From Rubellimicrobium rubrum (GTDB taxonomy: Bacteria; Pseudomonadota; Alphaproteobacteria; Rhodobacterales; Rhodobacteraceae), in the NCBI RefSeq assembly GCF_006152115.1, contig NZ_VDFU01000007.1:62001-126000 (forward strand): a stretch of DNA of 64,000 bases, written 5' to 3'. Under the pieces are notes generated by a model, which worked only from the letters and a program-made list of their open reading frames with translations, ran no database searches and was not told where the DNA came from. The position numbers were made by a program, and so were the translations under genes. Numbering within the stretch: position 1 is the first letter of the stretch; each line of letters begins with the position of its first letter. Below, piece by piece: positions 1 through 8,074 of the stretch.

Positions 1-119
1 GGCTGTGGGAAATGCTGCGGAAACTCCTTTTGGGCGATGCGGACAGGGCGCAGGCTGCCGTCGAACAGCAGAGCGCGTGAGGAGGTCGTGCCTTGGTCCA
101 GGGCGAGGATATGGGTCAT
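1..119 (-). CDS. glpK: glycerol kinase, N-terminal fragment (cut by window edge)
   Basis: Only the first 39 codons are visible, read leftwards from an ATG at 117-119; the rest lies outside the window. They begin [20 protein letters not shown], which is the phosphate-binding motif (DQGTTSSR) at the start of FGGY-family sugar kinases and is characteristic of glycerol kinase. The full enzyme would phosphorylate glycerol to glycerol 3-phosphate with ATP in the cytoplasm. The family call is strong from this motif; xylulokinase and other FGGY kinases diverge in these residues. The gene runs in the same direction as rlmE, 44 bases downstream of it. Confidence 0.85.
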   Translation of the reverse strand, partial: MTHILALDQGTTSSRALLFDGSLRPVRIAQKEFPQHFPQ

Positions 120-163
120 GGTGAGCGCGACTGTGGCGCGGCACACAACCCTCGCGCAAGGGC

Positions 164-892
164 TCACGCTTGAGCGGGGCGTCCGCGAAAGCCGCTGGCG
201 ACCACGAACTTCTCGGACGAGTCCGAGCGCGAGGCCGGCGGCTTCACGTTCTCGACCTTGGTGAAAGCCTGCTTGAGCCGCTTCTGAAGGTCGCCTTCTG
301 CCCCTCCGGCAAGAACCTTGGCGACGAAGGTGCCGCCCGGAGACAGCACATCGAAGGCCAGCTCGGCTGCGGCTTCGCAAAGCGCGATGATCCGTATGTG
401 GTCGGTCTGCTTGTGACCGGATGCAGAGGCGGCCATGTCCGACATGACCACGTCGGCCTGCCCACCCAGCCATTCCTTGACCTTCTCGTCGGCGTCGTCG
501 CTCAGGAAGTCCAGTTGATGGATCTCGGCCCCCGGCACGGGATCCACCTCCTGCAGGTCGAGGCCGAGCACACGGCCCCGCGGCTTGTTCGCCTTCTCGC
601 CCAAGGCGTTCACGCGTGGAACGGCCACCTGGGCCCACCCTCCAGGCGCGCTACCGAGATCAACTACCCGAGCACCCGGAACGAGGAAACGGAACTTGTC
701 GTCGAGTTCAATCAGCTTGAACGCGGCGCGGCCGCGATAGCCTTCGGACTTGGCCCGGCTCACGTAGGGGTCGTTCAGTTGCCGTTCCAACCAAAGGGTC
801 GAGGACAACTTGCGCCCTTTGGCAGTCTTGACCTTGACCGTGAGGTCCCGCTGGCCGCGTCCCGAACTGCCCTTTACGGGTGTCTTGCCCAT
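164..892 (-). CDS. rlmE: 23S rRNA 2'-O-ribose methyltransferase (FtsJ/RrmJ family)
   Basis: A 242-residue protein with a basic N-terminal tail and an FtsJ-type Rossmann methyltransferase fold. The SAM-binding motif is [10 protein letters not shown] (residues 77-86), and the catalytic K-D-K-E set can be placed: K59 (RAAFKL), D in MSDMAA, K in VAKVL and E in SSEKF. The family methylates the 2'-OH of U2552 in 23S rRNA on the large subunit. Length fits the alphaproteobacterial family. Start is the ATG at 890-892. In many relatives this gene sits next to a Ppx/GppA phosphatase gene; here that gene (3915-5024) lies 3 kb away on the other strand. Confidence 0.93.
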   Translation of the reverse strand: MGKTPVKGSSGRGQRDLTVKVKTAKGRKLSSTLWLERQLNDPYVSRAKSEGYRGRAAFKLIELDDKFRFLVPGARVVDLGSAPGGWAQVAVPRVNALGEKANKPRGRVLGLDLQEVDPVPGAEIHQLDFLSDDADEKVKEWLGGQADVVMSDMAASASGHKQTDHIRIIALCEAAAELAFDVLSPGGTFVAKVLAGGAEGDLQKRLKQAFTKVENVKPPASRSDSSEKFVVASGFRGRPAQA

Positions 893-1451
893 GTCATGCC
901 CCGTTCTCCAAAGACGCTATATGGGCCGCGCCGCCGAGAAAGGGAACCCGCCTGGAAAGGTGACAAGTGATGGGCCACGTGCCTGCTTGGGACGGTGCCG
1001 CGATGCAAGGGAGCGTCGTTTTGGGCTATGAACTCCTGCATGGTCCATACCGCTTATGCGAGAGGTGATGACCATTCGGCGCCTCCCCTACGGAGACAGA
1101 TCGGGAGCAGGATCGCGCAGGCAACGACCTTGGCGACACGTCACTGCCCAAGGCGGCCCGGCTTAGGATCGACCATCGCTTCGCATCCCTTTCTGGATAC
1201 GCAGGAAATGAGCGCTCACGATGCGGAGCGGCAGCAAGGCGCGCCCGCGCCCTCTCAACAGCACGGCACCCGTCGCGTGGTCGGGCAACTCAAGTCGCCC
1301 ATATTGCGGGATGCGCGAGGACGGCACCACCTGCCAAGCCAACGACACCGGCTTGTCGCGGGTGGGCGGCCTACGGCGATGCTCTGAGCCCGGAGCCGGC
1401 CAGCGACAACCGGCCCGTGAAGGTGCCAGAGGCACCATTCCGGGACGAGGC
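893..1451. other. 559-bp gap with no supported gene
   Basis: Between rlmE and the one-carbon operon, both of which point left. Open frames exist on both strands (for example a minus-strand frame of about 110 codons at 1163-1495), but they are proline/arginine-rich, lack a convincing ribosome-binding site and match no family I recognise. They look like frames opened by high GC. I see no tRNA, clear terminator or repeat. The minus-strand stretch at about 1170-1360 reads least like noise and could be a decayed gene. Confidence 0.5.
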
Positions 1452-2501
1452 TCAGCCGCGCCTGCGTCCGCCCGCGCGCCGCTGGCGGCCTTCACCTTCA
1501 GCCACGGGAGCGCGGTTGAAGCGGATCCACTCCCCTCCCGACGGATCGTTGTTCATGAGGAAGTTGGCGGCGCGGATGGCCTCCATCTCCTTGCCAGCAC
1601 GCGGCTTGGTCGACCCAAGGCCAAAGAGCTGCACGAACACCTCGTCCTCCATGTCGTCGGGGAGCACGATCCCTGCCGCGGCGATCTCGGCTTTCTTCTC
1701 GGCAATGGCCTTCTGGGTCACGGGAAGAGCAACCGGGTTCATGATGGCCGATGTCATGCCGGCCCCGATCGCCATGGGCAGGAAGGCGTTGTTGATCCCG
1801 TGCCGATTGGGAAGACCGAACGAGATGTTGGACGCCCCGCAAGTGGTGTTGACGCCCAACTCCTCGCGCAGTCGCCGCACCAGGGTGAAGACCTGCAACC
1901 CCGCCGTTGCCATGGCCCCGACGGGCATCACCAGTGGGTCCACCACGATGTCATGCGCCGGAATTCCGAAATCGGCGGCGCGCTGCACGATCCTCTTCGC
2001 GACCGCGAACCGCACGTCCGGATCCTCGCTGATCCCGGTGTCGTCGTTCGAGATCGCCACGACCGGCACGTTGTACTTCTTGACGAGCGGCAGAACGAAC
2101 TCGAGCCGTTCCTCCTCGCCGGTGACCGAATTGAGCAACGGGCGGCCCTTGCAGGCCTGCAACCCGGCCTCGAGTGCGGCCGGCACGGAGCTGTCGATGC
2201 AAAGCGGGACGTCAACCAGCCCTTGGACCAGCTCGATCATGCGGGTCATGAGCGGCGGCTCGGTTTCGTTCGGGTTGGGGTTGGAGTTGTAGACCACTCC
2301 CGCGTTCACATCGAGCATTGTGGCCCCTGCGGCCACCTGCGCCACCGCATCAGCCTCCACGGTCGAGAAATCACCTGCCTCGAGCTCGGCGGCGAGCTTC
2401 TTTCGACCGGTTGGATTGATGCGCTCACCGATCACGCAGAAAGGCTGGTCGAAGCCGATGATCGCGGTTTTCGTCTGCGATTCGACGATGGTGCGGGTCA
2501 T
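1452..2501 (-). CDS. methyltetrahydrofolate:corrinoid (cobalamin) methyltransferase
   Basis: A 349-residue pterin-binding TIM-barrel protein of the AcsE/MeTr and MetH folate-domain type. The N-terminus has VIGERINPTGRKK, the pterin-binding signature; further in are DVNAG, the strand-4 SNDDTG region, VVDPLVMPVGAM and GASNISFGLPNR, all typical of methyl-H4folate methyltransferases rather than dihydropteroate synthase. The family moves methyl groups between H4folate and the cobalt of a corrinoid protein. It begins 3 bases after the MetF-like gene, so it is the last gene of a three-gene operon (3757 to 1452). Its likely partner is the corrinoid protein at 54345-55043. The C-terminal 15 residues are Arg/Gly-rich and probably disordered. 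Direction of methyl flow is inferred. Confidence 0.85.
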   Translation of the reverse strand: MTRTIVESQTKTAIIGFDQPFCVIGERINPTGRKKLAAELEAGDFSTVEADAVAQVAAGATMLDVNAGVVYNSNPNPNETEPPLMTRMIELVQGLVDVPLCIDSSVPAALEAGLQACKGRPLLNSVTGEEERLEFVLPLVKKYNVPVVAISNDDTGISEDPDVRFAVAKRIVQRAADFGIPAHDIVVDPLVMPVGAMATAGLQVFTLVRRLREELGVNTTCGASNISFGLPNRHGINNAFLPMAIGAGMTSAIMNPVALPVTQKAIAEKKAEIAAAGIVLPDDMEDEVFVQLFGLGSTKPRAGKEMEAIRAANFLMNNDPSGGEWIRFNRAPVAEGEGRQRRAGGRRRG

Positions 2502-2504
2502 TGA

Positions 2505-3434
2505 TTATCCGTTGGCTGCGAGGGCGGGCGACTGCCCGGTGCGGGCGTTGGCCCAGGTGGCGGCGGCGCTGATTCCACCCAGCGGGAAGATATGCACCTG
2601 CTCGATGCCGAAGGAAGGGTTGGCGGACTTGTGGGCCGCCAGTTGGTCCACGACCTCGTCGGGCTCATAGGGCAGCAGGAGCTTGGTCACGTCCATCGCG
2701 CGCTTCTGCAGGACCTGGAGCGAAGGACCGACCCCGCAGGCAATGGCGAACTTGATGAGCGTCTGGAGCTTCGCGGGTCCCGCGATGCCGATATGGACCG
2801 GCAGGTCGATTCCCTCGGCCGCAAGGCGGTCCACCCAAGCGATGACCGGCTGTGCGTCGAAGCAGAACTGCGTGGCAAGCGCCAGCTTGGCGCCGGTACG
2901 CTCGGCGAAGGCGTGCTTCCAACGCAACGCTTCCATCACCAGACGGTCCGAGCCGTCCGGGTCGATGTCCTTGTTGCCTTCCGGATGCCCGGCGAGATGG
3001 AGCCGCTTGAACCCATGATGGTCGAAAAGCCCCGTCTCCAGCAGATCCATGGAGGAGGCGAACTCGCCAACCGGATCCTTGCGTCCTCCCGCGAGGATAA
3101 GTCCCTGAGTGACCCCCGCCTCGCTCTGGTAGCGGTCAATCCAGTCAGACAGCGTCGGGCGATCAGGAATCGAGCGCGCCGGGAAGTGGGGCATCACCTC
3201 GAAACCCTGCCCCGCGATCCGCTTAGCGGTCGAGACCATGTCCTCGATGGGTGTGCCGTCAATATGAGCGATGTAGACTCTCGTGCCGGGCGGCAGGATG
3301 GCGCGGAAATCCTCCACCTTCTCGGCCGTGCGCGGCATGACCTCGATCGACCAGCCACGGAGGAATTGCGGGGTGGCGACCGCAGGCACCACCGGCGGCT
3401 CGGACTTGCGGCGCAAGAAGGGAAGAAGCGACAT
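2505..3434 (-). CDS. methylenetetrahydrofolate reductase-like protein (MetF family)
   Basis: A 309-residue protein. I chose the ATG at 3432-3434 (MSLLPFLRRK) because recognisable family sequence starts there; the frame stays open upstream only by chance. It shows the MetF barrel: SIEVMPRTAEK replaces the classic SFEFFPP segment, followed by YIAHIDG, GLILAGGRKDPVGEF, HLAGHPEGNKD and ATQFCFD, the last three close to MetF folate/FAD-binding segments. MetF enzymes interconvert 5,10-methylene- and 5-methyl-H4folate with FAD. The N-terminal divergence and the neighbours (methyl-H4folate methyltransferase 3 bases downstream, 'virulence factor' family gene upstream) suggest a version dedicated to corrinoid-linked one-carbon metabolism, possibly working in the oxidative direction, rather than the methionine-synthesis MetF. 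Confidence 0.82.
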   Translation of the reverse strand: MSLLPFLRRKSEPPVVPAVATPQFLRGWSIEVMPRTAEKVEDFRAILPPGTRVYIAHIDGTPIEDMVSTAKRIAGQGFEVMPHFPARSIPDRPTLSDWIDRYQSEAGVTQGLILAGGRKDPVGEFASSMDLLETGLFDHHGFKRLHLAGHPEGNKDIDPDGSDRLVMEALRWKHAFAERTGAKLALATQFCFDAQPVIAWVDRLAAEGIDLPVHIGIAGPAKLQTLIKFAIACGVGPSLQVLQKRAMDVTKLLLPYEPDEVVDQLAAHKSANPSFGIEQVHIFPLGGISAAATWANARTGQSPALAANG

Positions 3435-3460
3435 GAAGACCTCCGGAAGGCGCAGGGGCG

Positions 3461-3757
3461 TCAAGCCCGGCCGTCGTTTTCGATAAGCGCCCTGAGGCGC
3501 GCGGTGTCGTATTCGGCTTCGATGCGCGCGGCCTCGGCGTTCGCCACTTCGGCGGCTTCGCCCTCGACCGTGTAGGACGGCGCCTTGCGCCATTCGGCAA
3601 GATAGGCGTCGGTGTCGCGCGCCCCTGCCTTCATGGCGGCGCGGTCGATGGCCTGCTCGAACCGTTCGGGCAACTGGATTTTGACGCCCCGCCGACCGGA
3701 GCCCACAATGACCTGGGCCGGGATGTCGCGCCAATAGACGATGGTCACTTCGGGCAT
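3461..3757 (-). CDS. small 'virulence factor' family protein, one-carbon operon leader gene
   Basis: A 98-residue protein starting MPEVTIVYWRDIPAQVIVG. I recognise the short family annotated 'virulence factor' (PF13769 type), whose function is unknown despite the name. The first third is the conserved part (VYWRDIPAQVIV, GVKIQLPERFEQAIDRAAM); the rest is Ala/Glu-rich helix. It is the first gene of the leftward operon with the MetF-like reductase (26-base gap) and the methyl-H4folate methyltransferase, which points to an accessory role in that pathway. No signal peptide or membrane segment is visible. Confidence 0.75.
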   Translation of the reverse strand: MPEVTIVYWRDIPAQVIVGSGRRGVKIQLPERFEQAIDRAAMKAGARDTDAYLAEWRKAPSYTVEGEAAEVANAEAARIEAEYDTARLRALIENDGRA

Positions 3758-3914
3758 GGGGTCCTCTGCTCGCTCCAGGCTCTTCTAGGCCAATCCGCGA
3801 CACGGGCAACGCCGGTTTTCGACATGTCCCGCGTTGGCTGCGACCGCGACAGGCTTGCGCAGGGACGGCTCCTGCCGCTACTCTCCCCTTAAGTTCAGAT
3901 TGGAGGGCGCGAAC

Positions 3915-5024
3915 ATGGCGCCCAGGCGTCCCGACAGCGCGGGCGCATTCCCAATCGCGGTCGAGTCGCCCGCGCCAGAAATACCCGATCCGGCCACGCT
4001 TTATGCTGCGCTGGACCTGGGCACGAACAGCTGTCGCATGCTGATCGCGCAGCCCAAGGGCAGCGGGTTCCATGTGGTTGATAGCTTCTCCAAGTCGGTC
4101 CAGCTCGGGCAGGGGCTGGAAGCGACCGGTCGGCTGTCGCGCACTGCCATGGCTCGGACGATCAGCGCGATTCGCATCTGCAAGCAGAAGCTGCAGCGTC
4201 ATGACGTCGTGCGAATGCGGCTTGTCGCGACCGAAGCCTGCCGCCGGGCCCGCAACGGCGCGCAGTTTCTTCAGCAGGTCCGTCGCGAGACCGGCTTGGC
4301 CCTCGAGATCATTCAGCCCGAGGAGGAGGCGCGGCTGGCCGTGATCTCCTGTGCGCCGCTGGTGTCGACACGGACGGAACAGTTGCTTGTGGTGGATATC
4401 GGAGGGGGTTCGACCGAGTTGGTTTGGATCGACCTGACCAACGTCCCACGGCGCGAACGCCCCCGCGCCATCATGCGCCTGCATGCGGGCTTCCGGCAAA
4501 GTCCCGGGCCCTTCCCGGTCGCCAAAGTGGTGGACTGGATCAGCGTGCCGCTCGGCGTCGCGACCCTTCGCGACCAGTTCGAGGACGTGGAGGATGACGG
4601 AGCCCGTTTCGCCCTGATGAGCTGGTACTTCGAGGAGAACCTAGCCGCGTTCGCACCCTCGGCGACACAGCAAGCGAGGGAGGGTTTCCAGATCATCGGC
4701 ACATCCGGCACCGTCACGACGGTCGCGGCAAGCCATCTTGGGCTAAAGCGTTACGACCGGGCCAAGGTGGACGGGCTGCGTATGACATCGGACCAGATCG
4801 ACACGGTGGTGCGGGACTATCTTTCGCTGGGTCCGGAGGGACGCCGGACCGATCCCCGGATCGGGAAGGACCGGCACGAGTTGATCATGTCCGGCTCGGC
4901 CATCCTGCAGGCCCTGATGCGGCTCTGGCCCACGGACCGACTGTCGGTCGCCGACCGCGGGCTGCGGGAGGGCCTGCTTTATGCGCAGATGAGCGCGGAC
5001 GGGGTTCTGGAAGACACGCTCTGA
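3915..5024 (+). CDS. exopolyphosphatase / guanosine pentaphosphatase family protein
   Basis: A 369-residue ASKHA-fold phosphatase. Start chosen at ATG 3915, preceded by GGAGGG; the open frame upstream has no family sequence. The two phosphate motifs are ALDLGTNSCRMLI near residue 32 and VVDIGGGSTELVW near residue 163; IIGTSGTVTTVAA gives the adenosine motif region. The family hydrolyses polyphosphate or pppGpp, linking phosphate storage to the stringent response. It is the short one-domain-pair form (no C-terminal HD extension) common in Rhodobacterales. It is divergent from the one-carbon operon, 157 bases apart. Whether the substrate is polyphosphate or pppGpp cannot be told from sequence. 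Confidence 0.88.
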   Translation: MAPRRPDSAGAFPIAVESPAPEIPDPATLYAALDLGTNSCRMLIAQPKGSGFHVVDSFSKSVQLGQGLEATGRLSRTAMARTISAIRICKQKLQRHDVVRMRLVATEACRRARNGAQFLQQVRRETGLALEIIQPEEEARLAVISCAPLVSTRTEQLLVVDIGGGSTELVWIDLTNVPRRERPRAIMRLHAGFRQSPGPFPVAKVVDWISVPLGVATLRDQFEDVEDDGARFALMSWYFEENLAAFAPSATQQAREGFQIIGTSGTVTTVAASHLGLKRYDRAKVDGLRMTSDQIDTVVRDYLSLGPEGRRTDPRIGKDRHELIMSGSAILQALMRLWPTDRLSVADRGLREGLLYAQMSADGVLEDTL

Positions 5025-5048
5025 GAACGCGCCGCGCGGGCCTGCCGA

Positions 5049-6719
5049 TCAGTCCGGCTTGACGAGAATGCAGCTCTGCCAGGGCCCCAGGGTCACCTCG
5101 GTGGCATCTTCGGAGACATCGATCCCGAGTCCCTGCCCTGCCACCCGCCACGACCCCTGCGGAACGGCCACCGTTGCAGATCCGTCTCCCAGGTTCACCG
5201 AAACGAAGACCTGCTCACCGCCGCCGATACGGACGAACTGGACCACGTTGCCCGTGGCGATCATGGGCGACTGCGCCCCCGACCGTAGTGCCGGGTGCCG
5301 GCGGCGAAAGGCCAGCGCCCGCTGGTAGTGCGCCAGCATCGATGCGTCGTCCTGCTCCTGCGCCGCAGCCGCCAGGGGCTGATGAACCGGCGAGACCGGC
5401 AACCAAGGCTTGCCGGTCGAAAATCCCGCGGCCTGGTTCGACACGTCCCACACCATCGGCGTACGCGCGCCGTCCCGCCCCTTGAACTCGGGCCAGAAGG
5501 CGATTCCGTAGGGGTCCTGCAGATCCTCGAAGGCGACATCCGCTTCCGGAAGGCCCAGCTCCTCGCCTTGGTAAAGGCAGACCGAGCCGCGCAGGCACAT
5601 CAGCAAGTTCGTGTAGGCCCGCGCCCCCGCATCCGAGAGGTTCCACCGGGTGATGTGTCGCACCGTGTCGTGGTTGGAATAGGACCAGCACGGCCATGCG
5701 TCCGGCGCGGCACGGGACAGCCTGTCGAAGGCCGCGGCCATGAAGCCGGCCGTGGCCCGAGAGGGCTGCAGCAGCTCGAACGGGTAGCACATCTGCACCT
5801 TGTCGTTGCCCGAGGTGTACTCGGCCATGATCTCCAGCCCACGCTGTGCATCCCCGACCTCGCCCACGGCGGCGGCTCCGTAGGGGACCAACTCCGCACG
5901 GAACCGGCGCAGGAACTCGAGGTTCTCGGGCTGGTTCTTGGAAAACAGATGCAGTTGGTGGTTATAGGGATTGACCGACGGGGCGATGGAGTCGTTCCGC
6001 AGTTCCCGCGGAAGGGAAGGATTGTCCCGCAAGTGCCTGTCGGCGAAGTAGAAGTTGATGGTGTCCAGCCGGAACCCGTCCACACCGCGCGCCAGCCAGA
6101 ACCGCGCCACGTCCAGAAGTGCGTCCTGAACCGCAGGCGCATGGAGGTTCAGGTCAGGCTGGGAGACCAGGAAATTATGCAAATAGTACTGCTCCCGCCC
6201 CGGATGCCAGTGCCAGGCCGGACCGCCGAAGATGGACAACCAATTGTTGGGCGGCGTTCCATCGGGCTTGGGATCAGCCCAGACATACCAATCCGACTTG
6301 GCGTTGTCGCGTGAGGATCGGCTTTCCACGAACCAGGGATGCCGGTCCGAGGTGTGGGACAGCACAAGGTCGATCATCACCCGCAACCCAAGCTCATGGG
6401 CCACCGCGACCACACGATCAAAGTCTGCAAGCGTCCCGAACATGGGATCGACGTCGCAGTAGTCCGAGACGTCGTAGCCGAAATCCTTCATGGGCGAGGT
6501 GAAGAACGGGCTGATCCAGATCGCGTCGGCCCCAAGGCGCGCGATGTGGGGCAGTCGCTGGGCAATCCCGGCCAGATCGCCAATACCGTCGCCGTCCGAG
6601 TCCTGGTAGCTCCGCGGGTAGATCTGGTAGATCACCGCACCGCGCCACCATTCTGGGTCGATGGGCAGCGGAGTGACTCCCGGCAGGTAGTCCGGGCCAA
6701 GCTGAGGCGAAGACTGCAT
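5049..6719 (-). CDS. GH13 alpha-glucosidase
   Basis: A 556-residue glycoside hydrolase family 13 enzyme of the oligo-1,6-glucosidase/alpha-glucosidase group. The N-terminus WWRGAVIYQIYPRSYQDSDGDGIGDL is the diagnostic opening. Catalytic residues can be placed: nucleophile Asp in VDGFRLDTINF, acid/base Glu in AVGEVGDA, and transition-state Asp in YSNHDTVRH. It has no signal peptide, so it cleaves imported maltose- or trehalose-type disaccharides in the cytoplasm. It is divergent from glucokinase (162 bases), which would phosphorylate the released glucose. It ends 25 bases from the convergent phosphatase gene. Substrate linkage is not determinable here. Confidence 0.92.
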   Translation of the reverse strand: MQSSPQLGPDYLPGVTPLPIDPEWWRGAVIYQIYPRSYQDSDGDGIGDLAGIAQRLPHIARLGADAIWISPFFTSPMKDFGYDVSDYCDVDPMFGTLADFDRVVAVAHELGLRVMIDLVLSHTSDRHPWFVESRSSRDNAKSDWYVWADPKPDGTPPNNWLSIFGGPAWHWHPGREQYYLHNFLVSQPDLNLHAPAVQDALLDVARFWLARGVDGFRLDTINFYFADRHLRDNPSLPRELRNDSIAPSVNPYNHQLHLFSKNQPENLEFLRRFRAELVPYGAAAVGEVGDAQRGLEIMAEYTSGNDKVQMCYPFELLQPSRATAGFMAAAFDRLSRAAPDAWPCWSYSNHDTVRHITRWNLSDAGARAYTNLLMCLRGSVCLYQGEELGLPEADVAFEDLQDPYGIAFWPEFKGRDGARTPMVWDVSNQAAGFSTGKPWLPVSPVHQPLAAAAQEQDDASMLAHYQRALAFRRRHPALRSGAQSPMIATGNVVQFVRIGGGEQVFVSVNLGDGSATVAVPQGSWRVAGQGLGIDVSEDATEVTLGPWQSCILVKPD

Positions 6720-6881
6720 CGGGGAACCCTCCTTCTACGAATGGTCCGGGCCTATGGCAGAGCCGCACCGTTCCGTCCAGAGTCGGGCCCGGTGCAACCC
6801 GGGGCTCCAGGCCTGCAAGGGAGCCTTGATGCCCGCTGTCGAACGGGCCTATGACCACGGGACCACTCCGACGAGGTACTC
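6720..6881. promoter_or_regulatory. divergent promoter region, alpha-glucosidase / glucokinase
   Basis: The 162 bases between the start codons of two divergent sugar genes must hold both promoters. I looked for a LacI-type palindrome like the one before zwf and found none. GGAGGG lies just upstream of the glucosidase ATG and GAGG upstream of the glucokinase ATG. No other signal is evident. Confidence 0.4.
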
Positions 6882-7871
6882 ATGTCCACTTCGACCGATC
6901 CGCTCATGCTCGTCGCCGATATCGGTGGGACCAACACCCGCGTCGCCCTGGCACGCGGTCGCGCGGTGCTCGATGGGACTGGCCGACGTTACAGCAATGC
7001 CGAGCAGCCCAGCCTTGAGGCCGCTCTCCGCCAGTTCCTCTCAGAGCAGGGTGGCGTCCGCGTGCACGCGGCCTGCGTCGCGGTTGCCGGGCCGGTCAAG
7101 GACGGCCGGGGAACTCTTACCAATCTCGACTGGGCCATCGACAAGGACACTCTTGCAGCAGCCACGGGGGCCGAGGTCACGGCGATCCTCAACGATCTTC
7201 AGGCACAGGGTCATGCGCTGGGCTTCCTCGACCCGGTCAAGACCCCGACCATCATCCCTTTCGCCGACCCGAACCCCCATGCGGCCAAGCTCGTGATCAA
7301 TGTGGGCACGGGCTTCAACATAGCGCAGGTCTTCGACACCGAAGGGGGTCGGCTCGTGCCGCCGGCCGAGGCCGGACACGTCACACTGCCTGTGCGGTCC
7401 GAGGCCGACCTCCGCCTCGCCCGCTTCGTGGGGGCTGCGCATGGTTTTGCCTCGGTCGAGGAGGTTCTGTCCGGCCGCGGAATCGTTCAGGTCCACGACT
7501 GGCTCGGGCAGGAAGAGGCTGACCCGTCCGTCGCCACCTCGGCCGAGATCATGTCTGCCATTGCCCAGGGTGGCGACAGCCGGGCCGTCAGGGCCGGGCA
7601 AGTCTTCGTGCGAACCCTGGGCGCGGTTTCAGGCGATCTGGCCCTGACGACCCTGCCGTTCGGAGGCGTATGGCTCGTGGGGGGGCTGGCGCGAGCCTTT
7701 GCTCCGCATCTGAAGACATTCGGCTTTGTCGAGGCGTTCCGTGACAAGGGCCGCTTCTCGGGATTCATGGAAAGCTTCGGCGTCGGGGTCGTAGAGGACG
7801 ACAACGCCGCCTTGACTGGATGTGCGTCTCATCTTGTCGGACTGTTGCGAATGGGACATTCGCCCGCCTGA
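6882..7871 (+). CDS. glk: glucokinase
   Basis: A 329-residue hexokinase-fold sugar kinase of the bacterial Glk family. The N-terminus carries the ATP/phosphate motif LVADIGGTNTRVAL, then VAGPV, LTNLDWAID (catalytic Asp region), LNDLQAQGHAL, and VNVGTGFNIA in place of the usual GTGLG adenosine motif; PPAEAGHVTLP and GGVWLVGGLARAF complete the fold. It phosphorylates intracellular glucose to glucose 6-phosphate, the substrate of Zwf encoded at 18.7-20.2 kb. It is divergent from the alpha-glucosidase that would supply free glucose. Length matches the family. Confidence 0.92.
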   Translation: MSTSTDPLMLVADIGGTNTRVALARGRAVLDGTGRRYSNAEQPSLEAALRQFLSEQGGVRVHAACVAVAGPVKDGRGTLTNLDWAIDKDTLAAATGAEVTAILNDLQAQGHALGFLDPVKTPTIIPFADPNPHAAKLVINVGTGFNIAQVFDTEGGRLVPPAEAGHVTLPVRSEADLRLARFVGAAHGFASVEEVLSGRGIVQVHDWLGQEEADPSVATSAEIMSAIAQGGDSRAVRAGQVFVRTLGAVSGDLALTTLPFGGVWLVGGLARAFAPHLKTFGFVEAFRDKGRFSGFMESFGVGVVEDDNAALTGCASHLVGLLRMGHSPA

Positions 7872-8074
7872 GCGACCCCGGCAAACCCGCTGGCGTAGGG
7901 GCGGAACCAAGTACCTCCAGGGGGTCATGAACTGGGCAGACCAGCCACAGCTAACGTCCGCAAGGAGAGCGAGATTCCTGAGCAGGCCATGATGAATCTG
8001 ACAGGCAGATCAGGTCAGCCTTCTCATCCGCTTCCGACGGTGGCGGCAGCCTAGCCTTCCGCTCGTCCCTGGAG

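Noticed and set aside
995-1387. Plus-strand frame of 130 codons in the gap after rlmE
   Set aside because: Composition is Arg/Pro/His-rich typical of GC-opened frames, no ribosome-binding site, no family resemblance.
7927-7992. A 21-codon frame starting ATG after CCTCCAGGGGGTC between glucokinase and cckA
   Set aside because: Too short, no recognisable composition, and the G-run lies too close to the ATG for a proper ribosome-binding site; likely chance.
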